A stretch of DNA of 64,000 nt from Sphingobium sp. Ant17 (GTDB lineage Bacteria; Pseudomonadota; Alphaproteobacteria; Sphingomonadales; Sphingomonadaceae). Below, piece after piece: positions 1-8,628 of this stretch. Location of the stretch: contig NZ_JEMV01000018.1 of NCBI RefSeq assembly GCF_000588875.1, positions 1 through 64,000 of the forward strand. The letters are read 5' to 3'. How positions within the stretch are numbered: position 1 is the stretch's first letter; the number at the start of each line of letters is the position of its first letter. The position numbers and the translations under genes were made by a program. The notes beneath the pieces are model-generated. The model saw only the letters and a program-made list of their open reading frames with translations, was not told where the DNA came from and searched no databases.

Positions 1-169
1 TGGCTAATACGCTGTTTGGCGGGACGGCGGAGTTCGTCGCCTTGTGGTTCAAGCAAGCGGGCATGGAGGAAGCTTCTACATCTATGTCACGGTGATGATC
101 GCCATTTCGCTGGTGGTCTATGTGCGGATGCGCGACACACGCGAGCATAGCCAAATCCAGGAAGATTGA
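1..169 (+). CDS. MFS transporter, C-terminal fragment (frameshifted)
   Basis: This is the 3' end of a gene that starts before the window. The reading frame from base 3 gives LANTLFGGTAEFVALWF. Near bases 66-72 it must move to another frame to continue as FYIYVTVMIAISLVVY and end in MRDTREHSQIQED with TGA at 167-169. The pattern (last transmembrane helix, then a short MRDTR-type tail) resembles alpha-ketoglutarate/proline permeases of the major facilitator superfamily. One base appears to be missing, as in many genes here. The exact substrate cannot be read from so short a piece. Confidence 0.6.
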
Positions 170-215
170 AGCCGATGAGAGATTATATTTAACATAATGT
201 ATATTATCGGACTTT

Positions 216-220
216 ATGAT
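216..220. repeat. Target-site duplication, left copy (ATGAT)
   Basis: ATGAT directly precedes the insertion sequence and is repeated directly after it at 1916-1920. A 5-bp duplication of this kind is what a DDE transposase leaves on insertion. Confidence 0.75.
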
Positions 221-269
221 TGTAAGCGCTAAATAGAAATGTCACCCCTCCGCTAGTTAGAGATGTCAC
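221..269. repeat. IS left terminal inverted repeat with doubled motif
   Basis: Contains CGCTAAATAGAAATGTCAC at 227-245 and a second direct copy CGCTAGTTAGAGATGTCAC at 251-269, spaced 24 bp start to start. These are probably two transposase-binding sites. Confidence 0.75.
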
Positions 270-332
270 TCTCGACGTCGCAGTGCGGGTCATCGGTGGC
301 ATGGTTATCTCCTGATACAGGAGGTGGCGCTT

Positions 333-1748
333 ATGACGGTGATTGGCATGAGCCATGGCGAGCTTTCCCGTTACGATACGCTGCTGCGGGTCGAGCGTGG
401 CGAATTGCGTGTTGAGGATGCGTCGGCGCTATTGGGCCTTTGTCGAAGGCAGATATTCCGGTTGCTGTCACGATTACATGCGGCCGGTCCCGAAGGCTTG
501 ATTTCGGGTAGGCGTTGCCGACCAAGCAACCGGCGTTATGATGACGATTTCCGCGAGCGCGTCGTCGCGATCGTGCGCGAGCATTATCATGATTTCGGAC
601 CAACCCTGGCTCGCGAGTATCTTGCCGAGCGGCACGATATTCATCTGGCCTGCGAGACGCTGCGCCAGTTGATGATCCAGGCTGGTTTGTGGAAAGATCG
701 CGATGCTCGTCGCCCTCGCCCGTATCAGCCTCGCTATCGCCGGGATTGCCGTGGCGAGCTGATCCAGATCGACGGTTCAAAACATTGGTGGTTCGAAGAC
801 CGCGGGCCGCAATGCACCCTGCTGGTCTATATCGATGACGCGACCAGCGAGCTGATGCACCTCCAGATGGTCGAGAGCGAGAGCACCTTCGCCTATATGG
901 AAGCGACCCGCGCGTATATCGAACGGCACGGCAAGCCGGTGGCCTTTTATTCCGACAAGCACACGGTCTTCCGCAACCCAAAACCTACAGCCAGGCGCGA
1001 TGGCATGACGCATTTCGGGCGGGCACTGGATGCGTTGAACATCGAGATTATCTGCGCCAATTCGCCGCAGGCCAAGGGCCGGGTCGAACGGGCCAATGCA
1101 ACCTTACAGGACCGGCTGGTCAAGGCGATGCGCCTTGAAGGCATATCGTCCATCGCGGAAGCCAATGCATTTCTGGCGGCCTACATGGCCAGGCACAATG
1201 CTCAGTTTGCTCGCCCCGCCTTCGATGCCCGCGATCTGCACCGCCCCCTCGCCCCGCATGACGATCTGCGCTCGATCATGGTCTGGCAGGAACAACGGAC
1301 GGTGACGGCGGCACTGACTCTGCATTACAACAAGGTGATGTTCATTTTGGAGCCAAGCGATCTTGCCAGGAAGCTGGCGCGCAAGCGGGTGACTATTTGC
1401 GAGTATCCCGATGGCCGGCTGGAGATCGAGCATGAAGGGCATGTCCTGCCCTATCGCCAGTTCGACAAGATGCGGCAGGTCAACCAGCCAGCCATTGTCG
1501 GGAACAAACATCTGGACGCGGCTCTGATCCTGGCAAAGCAGCTGCAGGCGATCATGCCGCATCATCGTAAGCGCAATAATGACGCCCCTGCCCGCCGTGA
1601 CCAGCCCATGCATCTGTTCCCCGAGCCAGACCCGCCACCAAAGATCGATCGCCGCAAACTGGGTGGCTCCAAGCTCAAGCGCGGCCCCAGGCTGAGCGAC
1701 GCAGAGTTGCGCGAACGCGGTACGCTCAGGTTCGTGCAGACGACATGA
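333..1748 (+). CDS. ISNCY-family (IS1202 group) DDE transposase
   Basis: The protein is 471 aa. An N-terminal helix-turn-helix region (about residues 25-60) is followed by an rve-type integrase core. The likely catalytic triad is Asp147 in QIDGSKHW, Asp208 in FYSDKHTVF and Glu252 in KGRVERAN. A basic C-terminal tail follows. ATG at 333 is preferred over the upstream GTG at 324 because AGGAGG (319-324) is placed eight bases before the ATG. The gene is the only one in the IS and fills it almost end to end. The frame is uninterrupted and all three acidic residues are present, so the element may be active. Confidence 0.88.
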   Translation: MTVIGMSHGELSRYDTLLRVERGELRVEDASALLGLCRRQIFRLLSRLHAAGPEGLISGRRCRPSNRRYDDDFRERVVAIVREHYHDFGPTLAREYLAERHDIHLACETLRQLMIQAGLWKDRDARRPRPYQPRYRRDCRGELIQIDGSKHWWFEDRGPQCTLLVYIDDATSELMHLQMVESESTFAYMEATRAYIERHGKPVAFYSDKHTVFRNPKPTARRDGMTHFGRALDALNIEIICANSPQAKGRVERANATLQDRLVKAMRLEGISSIAEANAFLAAYMARHNAQFARPAFDARDLHRPLAPHDDLRSIMVWQEQRTVTAALTLHYNKVMFILEPSDLARKLARKRVTICEYPDGRLEIEHEGHVLPYRQFDKMRQVNQPAIVGNKHLDAALILAKQLQAIMPHHRKRNNDAPARRDQPMHLFPEPDPPPKIDRRKLGGSKLKRGPRLSDAELRERGTLRFVQTT

Positions 1749-1865
1749 CCGGGCCCACTGCAGAGCAGCGGGTCCATGGCTCAGCTACCCCGAGGTTAGC
1801 GTATCAGCAGGGTCTGCGCTGCGCTAACCCGATGGCTCCACGCAGCCCCTGCTATTCCCCACCCT

Positions 1866-1915
1866 GTGACATTTCTATATGGCACAGATTGTGACTTCTC
1901 TACTTAGCGAGAACA
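1866..1915. repeat. IS right terminal inverted repeat with doubled motif
   Basis: GTGACTTCTCTACTTAGCG at 1891-1909 is the inverted match of the left outer motif. A second GTGACATTTCTATAT motif starts at 1866. The element ends with ACA at 1915, mirroring TGT at 221. Confidence 0.75.
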
Positions 1916-1920
1916 ATGAT
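1916..1920. repeat. Target-site duplication, right copy (ATGAT)
   Basis: Direct repeat of bases 216-220, abutting the right end of the insertion sequence. Confidence 0.75.
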
Positions 1921-1988
1921 CGGGCTGGCCATAGCCCGGCACACGCCCTATCGGCAGGATCGACCTTTCTACCAGCCGGAACCCGCCC

Positions 1989-2768
1989 ATGTCCCAAGCC
2001 AGTCCCGCCGACATCATGCCGCTTGCCACCGTGATGGCGCGACTGCGCGATCCCGACACCGGTTGCCCATGGGACATCGCGCAGGATTTCGCCTCGATCG
2101 CGCCCTATACGATCGAGGAAGCCTATGAAGTCGCCGACGCCATCGAGCGCAATGATATGGCGGCGCTGTGCGATGAACTCGGCGACCTGCTGCTTCAGGT
2201 CGCCTTCCACAGCCGCATGGCCGAACAGGCCGGACATTTTACCTTGCAGGATGTGATTGACGGCATCACCCAAAAGATGACCCGGCGGCATCCCCATGTC
2301 TTCGGGCAAAACGCACGGCGCGAAGACGGTCATGCACAGTGGGAGGCGATCAAGGCTGCCGAACGGGCCGAAAAAGAACCGGACCCCAGCGCACTGGCTG
2401 GTGTCGCAAACGCCCTGCCCGCACTGCTTCGCGCCGAAAAGCTGCAGAAGCGGGCCGCCCGCACCGGCTTCGATTGGCCCGATACGGTGGGGGTCATCGA
2501 CAAGATCGTCGAGGAACTGGACGAAGTCCGCGCGGCGACCACCCAGGCTGACCGCGCCGAGGAAGTCGGCGACCTGCTGTTCGCCGTGGTCAACCTCGCA
2601 CGTCATCTGAAGGTCGATCCGGAAGCTGCTCTGCGCGCAGGCAATAGCAAATTCGATCGCCGCTTCCGCGCGATGGAGCAGCAGGCCGGTGCTGACTTCG
2701 CCGCTCTGTCGCTCGAAGCGAAGGAAGACTTATGGCAGCAGGCCAAACGGCAGGAGAAAAAGCCCTAA
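1989..2768 (+). CDS. mazG: Nucleoside triphosphate pyrophosphohydrolase MazG
   Basis: The protein is 259 aa, the normal size for full-length MazG. MazG is a cytosolic enzyme that hydrolyses NTPs and dNTPs to monophosphate and pyrophosphate and helps clean nucleotide pools. Two MazG repeats are visible: the N-terminal one with CPWDIAQDFASI, TIEEAYEVADAI and LCDELGDLLLQV (EExxE / ExxD metal-binding pattern), and a second near residues 165-215 with VEELDEV and EEVGDLLFAVVN. The gene ends two bases before the stop codon of the convergent hflX. The IS lies 73 bp upstream, so its promoter region may have been altered by the insertion. Confidence 0.93.
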   Translation: MSQASPADIMPLATVMARLRDPDTGCPWDIAQDFASIAPYTIEEAYEVADAIERNDMAALCDELGDLLLQVAFHSRMAEQAGHFTLQDVIDGITQKMTRRHPHVFGQNARREDGHAQWEAIKAAERAEKEPDPSALAGVANALPALLRAEKLQKRAARTGFDWPDTVGVIDKIVEELDEVRAATTQADRAEEVGDLLFAVVNLARHLKVDPEAALRAGNSKFDRRFRAMEQQAGADFAALSLEAKEDLWQQAKRQEKKP

Positions 2769-2770
2769 GC

Positions 2771-4104
2771 CTACGCCTCTCCGCGCTTCCCGAACCGCGC
2801 AAAGGCCGCGTCGGATAGCCGGACTTCGACGCGGCTCTCCTCCTCTTCCACGTCCGTCGATAACACTTCGCCATGTTCGTGCAGCCAGGCCATGGCCGCG
2901 CCATCCGACACGGGAATGCGCAGGCCATAGACCTTCGCGCCCGTGGTCATATGGTCGCTGATCATGCGTTGAAGCTGCTCCACCCCCTCCCCGGTCAGCG
3001 CCGACAGGATCGCCACATCATCGCGCCGCGCCGCCGTTTCGCGCGCCAGGACCGCAGCATCCGCGTCCAGCAAATCCAGCTTGTTCCACGCCTCGATGAT
3101 CAGCGGCGCTGGCGGTTCGCCCTCAGCTCGCTCCAGCGCGGCTTCCCCCGCAACCCCCAGTTCGCCAAGCACATCCAGCACATCGTCGCGCTGCGCATCG
3201 CTGTCGGGATGGGCGATATCGCGAACATGCACGATCAGATCGGCCGACAGCACTTCTTCCAACGTGGCGCGGAACGCCGCGATCAACTGGGTCGGCAGAT
3301 CGGAGACAAAGCCCACCGTGTCGGACAGGATCGCCTTGTCGAGGCCAGGTAGCGCAATCTGGCGCATGGTCGGATCAAGCGTAGCGAACAGCAGATCCTG
3401 CGCCATGACATCAGCGCCGGTCATGCGGTTGAACAGCGTGGATTTGCCCGCATTGGTATAGCCCACCAGCGCAATCACTGGCCAGGGCGCGCGCTGGCGC
3501 CGCGCGCGGTGCAGGCCGCGTGTGCGCGTCACCTGGTCCAGTTCCTTGCGGATCTTGGCCATGCGATCGCGGATCATGCGCCGATCCGCCTCGATCTGGG
3601 TTTCGCCCGGACCGCCCAGAAAGCCGAAGCCGCCGCGTTGCCGTTCCAAATGGGTCCAACTGCGCACCAGCCGCCCGGCTGATAATCGAGATGCGCAAGC
3701 TCGACCTGCAGCCGCCCTTCATTGGTGGCGGCACGCTCGCCGAAAATCTCCAGGATCAACCCGGTACGGTCGATGACCTTGGCCTCGCAGGCCTTTTCCA
3801 GATTGCTTTGCTGCACAGGCGACAGGCTGTTGTCGACGATGATGAGGTCGGCCTCTTCCTGCCGCGCGAGCGTCGCGATCTGATCGACCTGACCGCTACC
3901 GAACAGGGTGGCGGGCTTGCGGTCGCGCACACGAAATGCCTGTGCCGCGCGCACATCGATGCCGATTGCTAAGGCGAGGCCCCGCGCTTCTTCCAACCGC
4001 GCATCGCTGTCCCGCCGATCGCCGCCGTGGGTTTCGGCATGAACGACGACAGCGCGCGCGCCGCGCGCCACTTCATCTTCGGAATCGCGATTGAATATGG
4101 CCAT
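2771..4104 (-). CDS. hflX: Ribosome-associated GTPase HflX (one frameshift)
   Basis: HflX is a GTPase that binds the 50S subunit and splits stalled ribosomes. The N-terminal part (from ATG at 4104) runs to VELAHLDYQPGG. The remainder continues in another frame as RSWTHLERQRGG, GGPGETQIEADR, the P-loop GYTNAGKST and a DTVGF switch region. The two parts join at about 3677-3681, where one base is missing (the expected protein reads DYQAGRLVRSW). With one base restored the length is 444 aa, normal for HflX. It is downstream of hfq on the same strand, the usual hfq-hflX order. Both halves are well conserved, so a sequencing error is more likely than a dead gene. Confidence 0.9.
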
Positions 4105-4248
4105 GAAAGTTTAACGCCTCAAAACACAGGACGCTCCCGAACAGACACATGCCCGGTCCAACGGAGGAACGGGGCAACGGCCTGCGCGGGAGCGCATAGA
4201 CTATTATTCAAAAATATGCGGCGGGCGAATGCGTCCGCGCAGGGCCGG

Positions 4249-4731
4249 TCAATCGTCCTGTTCATTCTCGCCGGTCAGGTCGAGCGCATGGAGCGGCTGG
4301 ACCGTCGAAATGGCGTGTTTGTAAACAAGCTGCACCATGCCGTCGCGTTCCAGCAGCATGCAGAACAGGTCGAACGCGGCGATTTCGCCTTGTAGCATGA
4401 CGCCATTGACCAGGAACATCGTCACCGGACTGCCCGATTTACGGACGGCGGACAGGAAGATTTCCTGGAGCAGCTTGGCCTTGCCATTGCCCTCGCTCGC
4501 CTTGCGCAGGTCGGACAGGTCCATCGGCTGCGCGGGCATGACGGTCGAAATGGCATGCTTGTAGACAAGTTGCGACTGGCCATCGCGGCGCAGCAGCACG
4601 GAAAAATTGTCGAACCAGGTGATGATGCCCTGTAGCTTGACGCCCTTCACCAGAAACATGGTTACCGGAGTCTTGCTCTTGCGCAGGCTGTTCAGGAAAA
4701 TATCCTGTAGATTGTTCACTTTATCGGCCAT
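4249..4731 (-). CDS. hfq: RNA chaperone Hfq with two fused Sm domains
   Basis: The 160-aa product is about twice the usual Hfq length. Domain 1 covers about residues 5-66 and domain 2 about 86-146, joined by a 20-residue linker. Each domain has LQ-IFL, VTMFLV-GV-LQG and YKHAISTV. Proximal-face residues are kept in both (Gln9/Lys58/His59 and Gln89/Lys138/His139). On the distal face both domains have Phe where E. coli has Tyr25, and domain 2 has Met112 in place of Lys31. The rim is RKSK in domain 1 and RKSG in domain 2. A six-Sm ring would need only three chains. Hfq mediates sRNA-mRNA pairing. It is placed between ntrX and hflX. Confidence 0.95.
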   Translation of the reverse strand: MADKVNNLQDIFLNSLRKSKTPVTMFLVKGVKLQGIITWFDNFSVLLRRDGQSQLVYKHAISTVMPAQPMDLSDLRKASEGNGKAKLLQEIFLSAVRKSGSPVTMFLVNGVMLQGEIAAFDLFCMLLERDGMVQLVYKHAISTVQPLHALDLTGENEQDD

Positions 4732-4873
4732 GGTCGTCGCCAGTCCTTTATTCTTGGCGGGACGTTACCCGCTCGCGCGCCCTTAAGCAGGGTGTCTTGC
4801 TTGCCCCCGCTTGTCGGAGGCGCAACGATCGTATCGCAATTGCGAACGGCCGTCCATGGGGAATGGCGCCGAC

Positions 4874-6244
4874 CTACTCCTTGTCGTCTGTAATGCCCAG
4901 CAGCTTCAATTTACGATGCAGGGCCGATCGTTCCATGCCGATGAAGGTCGCGGTGCGTGAGATATTGCCCGAAAAACGGCGGATCTGGATGCGCAGATAT
5001 TCGCGCTCGAAACTCTCGCGCGCCTCGCGCAGGGGGGCGCCCATGATCGCGGACTGGCCCATCCCCTCCCCGCCGCCGCCGCTGGTGAGTTCAGGCGGCA
5101 GCATGTCGAGTTCGATCCGGCCGATCCGGTCGCCCGGCGCCAGGATCATCGTGCGTTCGATGACATTGCGCAACTGGCGGACATTGCCCGGCCATTCATT
5201 GGCCTGCAGCGCGGCCATCGCGTCGCTTGCCATGTCCGGCGGCGGAACGCGGCGTTCTGCGGCGAAGCGGGCAAGATAATGTTCAACCAGCGGCGGAATA
5301 TCGTCGCGCCGTTCGGACAAGGGCGGAATGGCGAGCGGCACGACGTTGAGGCGATAGAAAAGATCCTCACGGAAACGCCGTTCCTCAATCTCCCCCGCCA
5401 GGTCGCGCGCGGTCGAGGAAATGACGCGCACGTCCACCTTCACTTGGCGCTGGCCACCAACACGCGTGAAACTCTGATCGGTCAGCACGCGCAATATCTT
5501 GCCCTGCGTGGTGATCGGCATGTCGGCGATTTCATCGATATAGAGTGTGCCACCATGCGCCTGCTCCAGGAAGCCGGGACGGACAAGGCCGCTCTGATCC
5601 TCCAGCCCGAACAATTCCTCTTCGACCCGGTCGGGGTCCATGCGCGCGGCAGCGACGATGATGAAGGGCGAGTCGGCCCGCCCGCTCCAGCTGTGGAGCA
5701 TACGCGCGGCTATCTCTTTACCGACGCCGGCCGGGCCGGAAATCAGCACGCGGCTGCCGGTGCCCGCGACCTTCTTGATCGTCGCGCGCACGCCGTTGAT
5801 CGAGGCGGAACTGCCGGTCAACTCGTCATCCTGGCCGAAACGGGCGCGCAGCACCTGATTTTCCCGGCGCAACCGTTCCGTTTCGGTGGCGCGACTGACA
5901 AGGTGCAGCAGCCGGTCGGCCTCGAACGGTTTTTCGATGAAGTCGGCCGCGCCCTTGCGGATCGCGGCGACGGCGGTGTCGATATTGCCATGGCCCGAAA
6001 TCATCAGCACCGGGATGGTGGGGTCGCGCCGCTTGATCTCGTCCAGCAGTTCCAGGCCGTCCATCCGCGACCCCTGTAACCAGACGTCGAGCAGGACGAG
6101 CGAGGGGCGACGCGCGTCCAGCGCTTCGATCGCGGCATCGGCATGGGCGGCGGTGCGGGCAGTGAAGCCCTCATCCTCCAATACACCCGCGACCAGATCG
6201 CGAATATCCTCTTCATCGTCGACTATCAGAATATCAAGCGCCAT
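4874..6244 (-). CDS. ntrX: Response regulator NtrX (sigma54-activator type, no GAFTGA)
   Basis: 456 aa. A receiver domain with phospho-acceptor Asp53 (LLDVWLQG) is followed by an AAA+ domain with Walker A GPAGVGKE and Walker B GGTLYIDEIADM, then a Fis-type DNA-binding end (SRTATFIGMERSALHRKL). The loop where sigma54 activators carry GAFTGA reads LEDQSGLVRPGF, so this protein probably does not remodel sigma54 polymerase. The same is known for other alphaproteobacterial NtrX. Its start overlaps the ntrY stop by 11 bp, so the pair is translationally coupled. It likely controls nitrogen, redox or envelope genes under NtrY. Confidence 0.94.
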   Translation of the reverse strand: MALDILIVDDEEDIRDLVAGVLEDEGFTARTAAHADAAIEALDARRPSLVLLDVWLQGSRMDGLELLDEIKRRDPTIPVLMISGHGNIDTAVAAIRKGAADFIEKPFEADRLLHLVSRATETERLRRENQVLRARFGQDDELTGSSASINGVRATIKKVAGTGSRVLISGPAGVGKEIAARMLHSWSGRADSPFIIVAAARMDPDRVEEELFGLEDQSGLVRPGFLEQAHGGTLYIDEIADMPITTQGKILRVLTDQSFTRVGGQRQVKVDVRVISSTARDLAGEIEERRFREDLFYRLNVVPLAIPPLSERRDDIPPLVEHYLARFAAERRVPPPDMASDAMAALQANEWPGNVRQLRNVIERTMILAPGDRIGRIELDMLPPELTSGGGGEGMGQSAIMGAPLREARESFEREYLRIQIRRFSGNISRTATFIGMERSALHRKLKLLGITDDKE

Positions 6245-8542
6245 TGGCCGTCACTTTTCCCGTCAAATTACCTTGGGGCATGGCGATTACCTGCCCCTCT
6301 TCCAGTCGTTCCAGCGCGCCTGCGGCAAACCGCAATGTCACGCGCGCACCGCCACCTTGCGCATCGTCGAAGCGGATTTCCCCCAGATGCTCCTCCACAA
6401 TCTTCTTGACGATGGCCAGGCCCAGACCCGTCCCCTTGGTCCGCGTCGTCATATAGGGTTCCAGGATGCGATCGCGTTCGGGCGGCAGGCCAATGCCGTC
6501 ATCGCTGACCGTGATGATCAGATCATCGCCCTCCCCCGCCAGCGTCATGCGAACATGGCCGCGCGGCCCGCCATCGTCGGGAACGGGTTTGGGTTCAATG
6601 GCTTCCACCGCATTCTTGACGATGTTCGTCAGCGCCTGCCCAAGCTGCCGCCGGTCGCATACCAGTTCGAGGTCGGGTTGGTCAGCCTGAAATTCGAACC
6701 GGATGGAGGGATGCGCGACTTCGTGAAGAAATAGGGAGTGGCGCGCAATGTCGGCCACGGCCTCGCGCCGGAACACGGGCTTGGGCATCCGCGCAAAGGA
6801 CGAGAATTCGTCCACGATCCGGCGCAGATCGCCCACTTGCCGAACGATCGTGCCGGTCAGCCGGGTGAAGGTCGGCCGGTCGCTGGTGATTTCCTCGGCA
6901 TAGCGCCGCTGGAGCCGTTCGGCGGCGAGTTGGATCGGCGTCAGTGGGTTCTTGATCTCATGCGCGATCCGGCGCGCCACATCGGACCAGGCGGCGCGGC
7001 GCTGATCGGACAATTGCTGGGTGATGTCATCGAAGGTCAAAATATGGCGCGACGCATCTTCGGACCGCTTGACCGCCAATGTGCGCAGGTCGCCATGCGC
7101 GCGCACCTGCACGATGCCCGCGCCATCGCCCGACGCGATGAACTCCGCCAGTTCAGGCGATATCTCGGCCAGCGTGCGACCGACCGGATCATCCCCCTCC
7201 TCCACCAGGATCGCGGCGGCCGACCGGTTGAGCAACTGGATCTCGCCACTATGATCGACCGACAACACCCCCGCGCTGACGCCGGACAGGATTGCCTCGA
7301 TAAAGGCGCGCCGTTCGTCCAACTGGCTGTTAGCGCCCACCAGCGCACCCGTCTGCGCTTCCAGCCGCTGCGTCATCCGGTTGAACGCCGACGCCAGCGT
7401 GCCAATCTCGTCGCGGCTTTGCAGGCTGGTGACGCGCGCCGACAGGTCGCCCGCCGTGATCCGCCGCGCCGCCGTCACCAGTTCGTTGACCGGCCGGACC
7501 ATCCAGTCGGCCACCGCCAACGCGATATAGACGGCAATGCCGACCAGCAGCAGCGATCCCACGAACAAGGCGATGTTGAACCGTAACTGCAACGCGCGCG
7601 ACTGGGCTGCGAACAGATCATAGTCCGCGATCACCGTCTTTGCCCGCTCCGCATTGGAGAAGGAGGAACTGCCCGCATTGCGTGTGACGTACAGATAGAT
7701 TTTCGATCCCGGATAGAGCAGCGTCACTGCCTCGATCTGGTTTTGCTTGGCCAGCACCACGACATTTTCGCCCGCCGCCAGCCGCTTGGTGACTTCGGGC
7801 GTCAATATTTCGGATGCCGGGCGATTGTCCGGCTCGACCGTCGCCGCCGTGCGGGCGACGCCATCCTTGCCGACCTCGATAATCGACGCACGGTTGAGCT
7901 TGCGCGTCACCACCTGAAAGATGAACCTTCGGCAAAGCGCGGGCTGGAGACATCGGACTGGGTCAGATAGTCGCGCAGATCGTCCGCCATGGTGACGGTT
8001 TCATCGCTCACCTCACGCAGATTCTGCTCATAGTAGCCGCGCGCCAGGTCGCTCGCATTTTGCAGCATCCCGCGCGCGCTGTCCGATGCCCAGAATTGCA
8101 CGCCATATTGGAACAGCAGAGACGCGAAGATCACGACCAGCAGCATCGGCACGCTGGCCGCGATCGAGAAGATGGCGACCAGTCGGACGTGCAACTGCCC
8201 GTCGCTGCCGATCGCCGACTGCGCCGCGCGCCGCTTGGCCACGCGCCGCCCCAGCAGCATCAGCAGCGCGATTGCGGGCACCAGGTTGGCGACCAGCAAC
8301 AACGCGATGATCGGCGGGGTCAGCAGATCACCGGACGGCGCGCTGCCCCCAGCGAGCAACCGATATGTCAGGACGGCAATACACAGGAAGAGCGCGAGGG
8401 TTATACCCTCGACCAGTGCCGCGAGGCGCCCATGGCGCAGGAAGGGTGGCACCCTACGGCGCCAGATTGATGCCCGCCGGGAAAATGTGGTCGCGCCGCT
8501 CATAGTGGCTTTGTTACAACAAGGCCGTGCCCGATCAAACAC
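6234..8542 (-). CDS. ntrY: Sensor histidine kinase NtrY (one frameshift)
   Basis: Membrane-bound kinase partner of NtrX. The N-terminal part has three or more hydrophobic segments (ALVEGITLALFLCIAVLTY; PPIIALLLVANLVPAIALL; LVAIFSIAASVPMLLVVIF) and a periplasmic section. A HAMP region follows (WMVRPVNELVTAARRI), then PAS, HisKA with the phospho-His in [13 protein letters not shown], and HATPase with DNGIGLPPE-like and GTGLGLAIVKKI motifs. The frame breaks near 7918-7930 (SSFRW then stop in one frame, FQVVTRKLN in the other); one lost base explains it. Restored length is 769 aa, normal for NtrY. The true start may be the internal ATG at 8503 (MSGATTF). Confidence 0.9.
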
Positions 8543-8628
8543 AGTAATTGATCAAAACCCAGTCGCTGGTCGATATGACCTGTCGGTTCGTCCCGAAAAG
8601 CGGGCGCGGCCCGATCAGTCGGCCCCCA

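Larger units (their letters stand above)
221..1915 (+). mobile_element. ISNCY/IS1202-like insertion sequence, 1695 bp, complete
   Basis: The element begins TGT and ends ACA. Each end carries two related binding-type motifs of the form CGCTAA-TAGA-GTCAC: left copies at 227-245 and 251-269, and inverted right copies at 1891-1909 and about 1866-1884. It carries a single transposase gene with an intact reading frame. The flanking ATGAT duplication defines the ends to the base and indicates a fairly recent insertion. It sits between the MFS gene and mazG and does not itself interrupt a recognisable gene. The family assignment rests on the transposase type and is from memory. Confidence 0.8.

Noticed and set aside
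2771..4104. hflX as a genuine pseudogene or as two separate genes
   Set aside because: Both parts are fully conserved and join exactly at one missing base; the same kind of break recurs in essential genes, so sequence error is the simpler reading.
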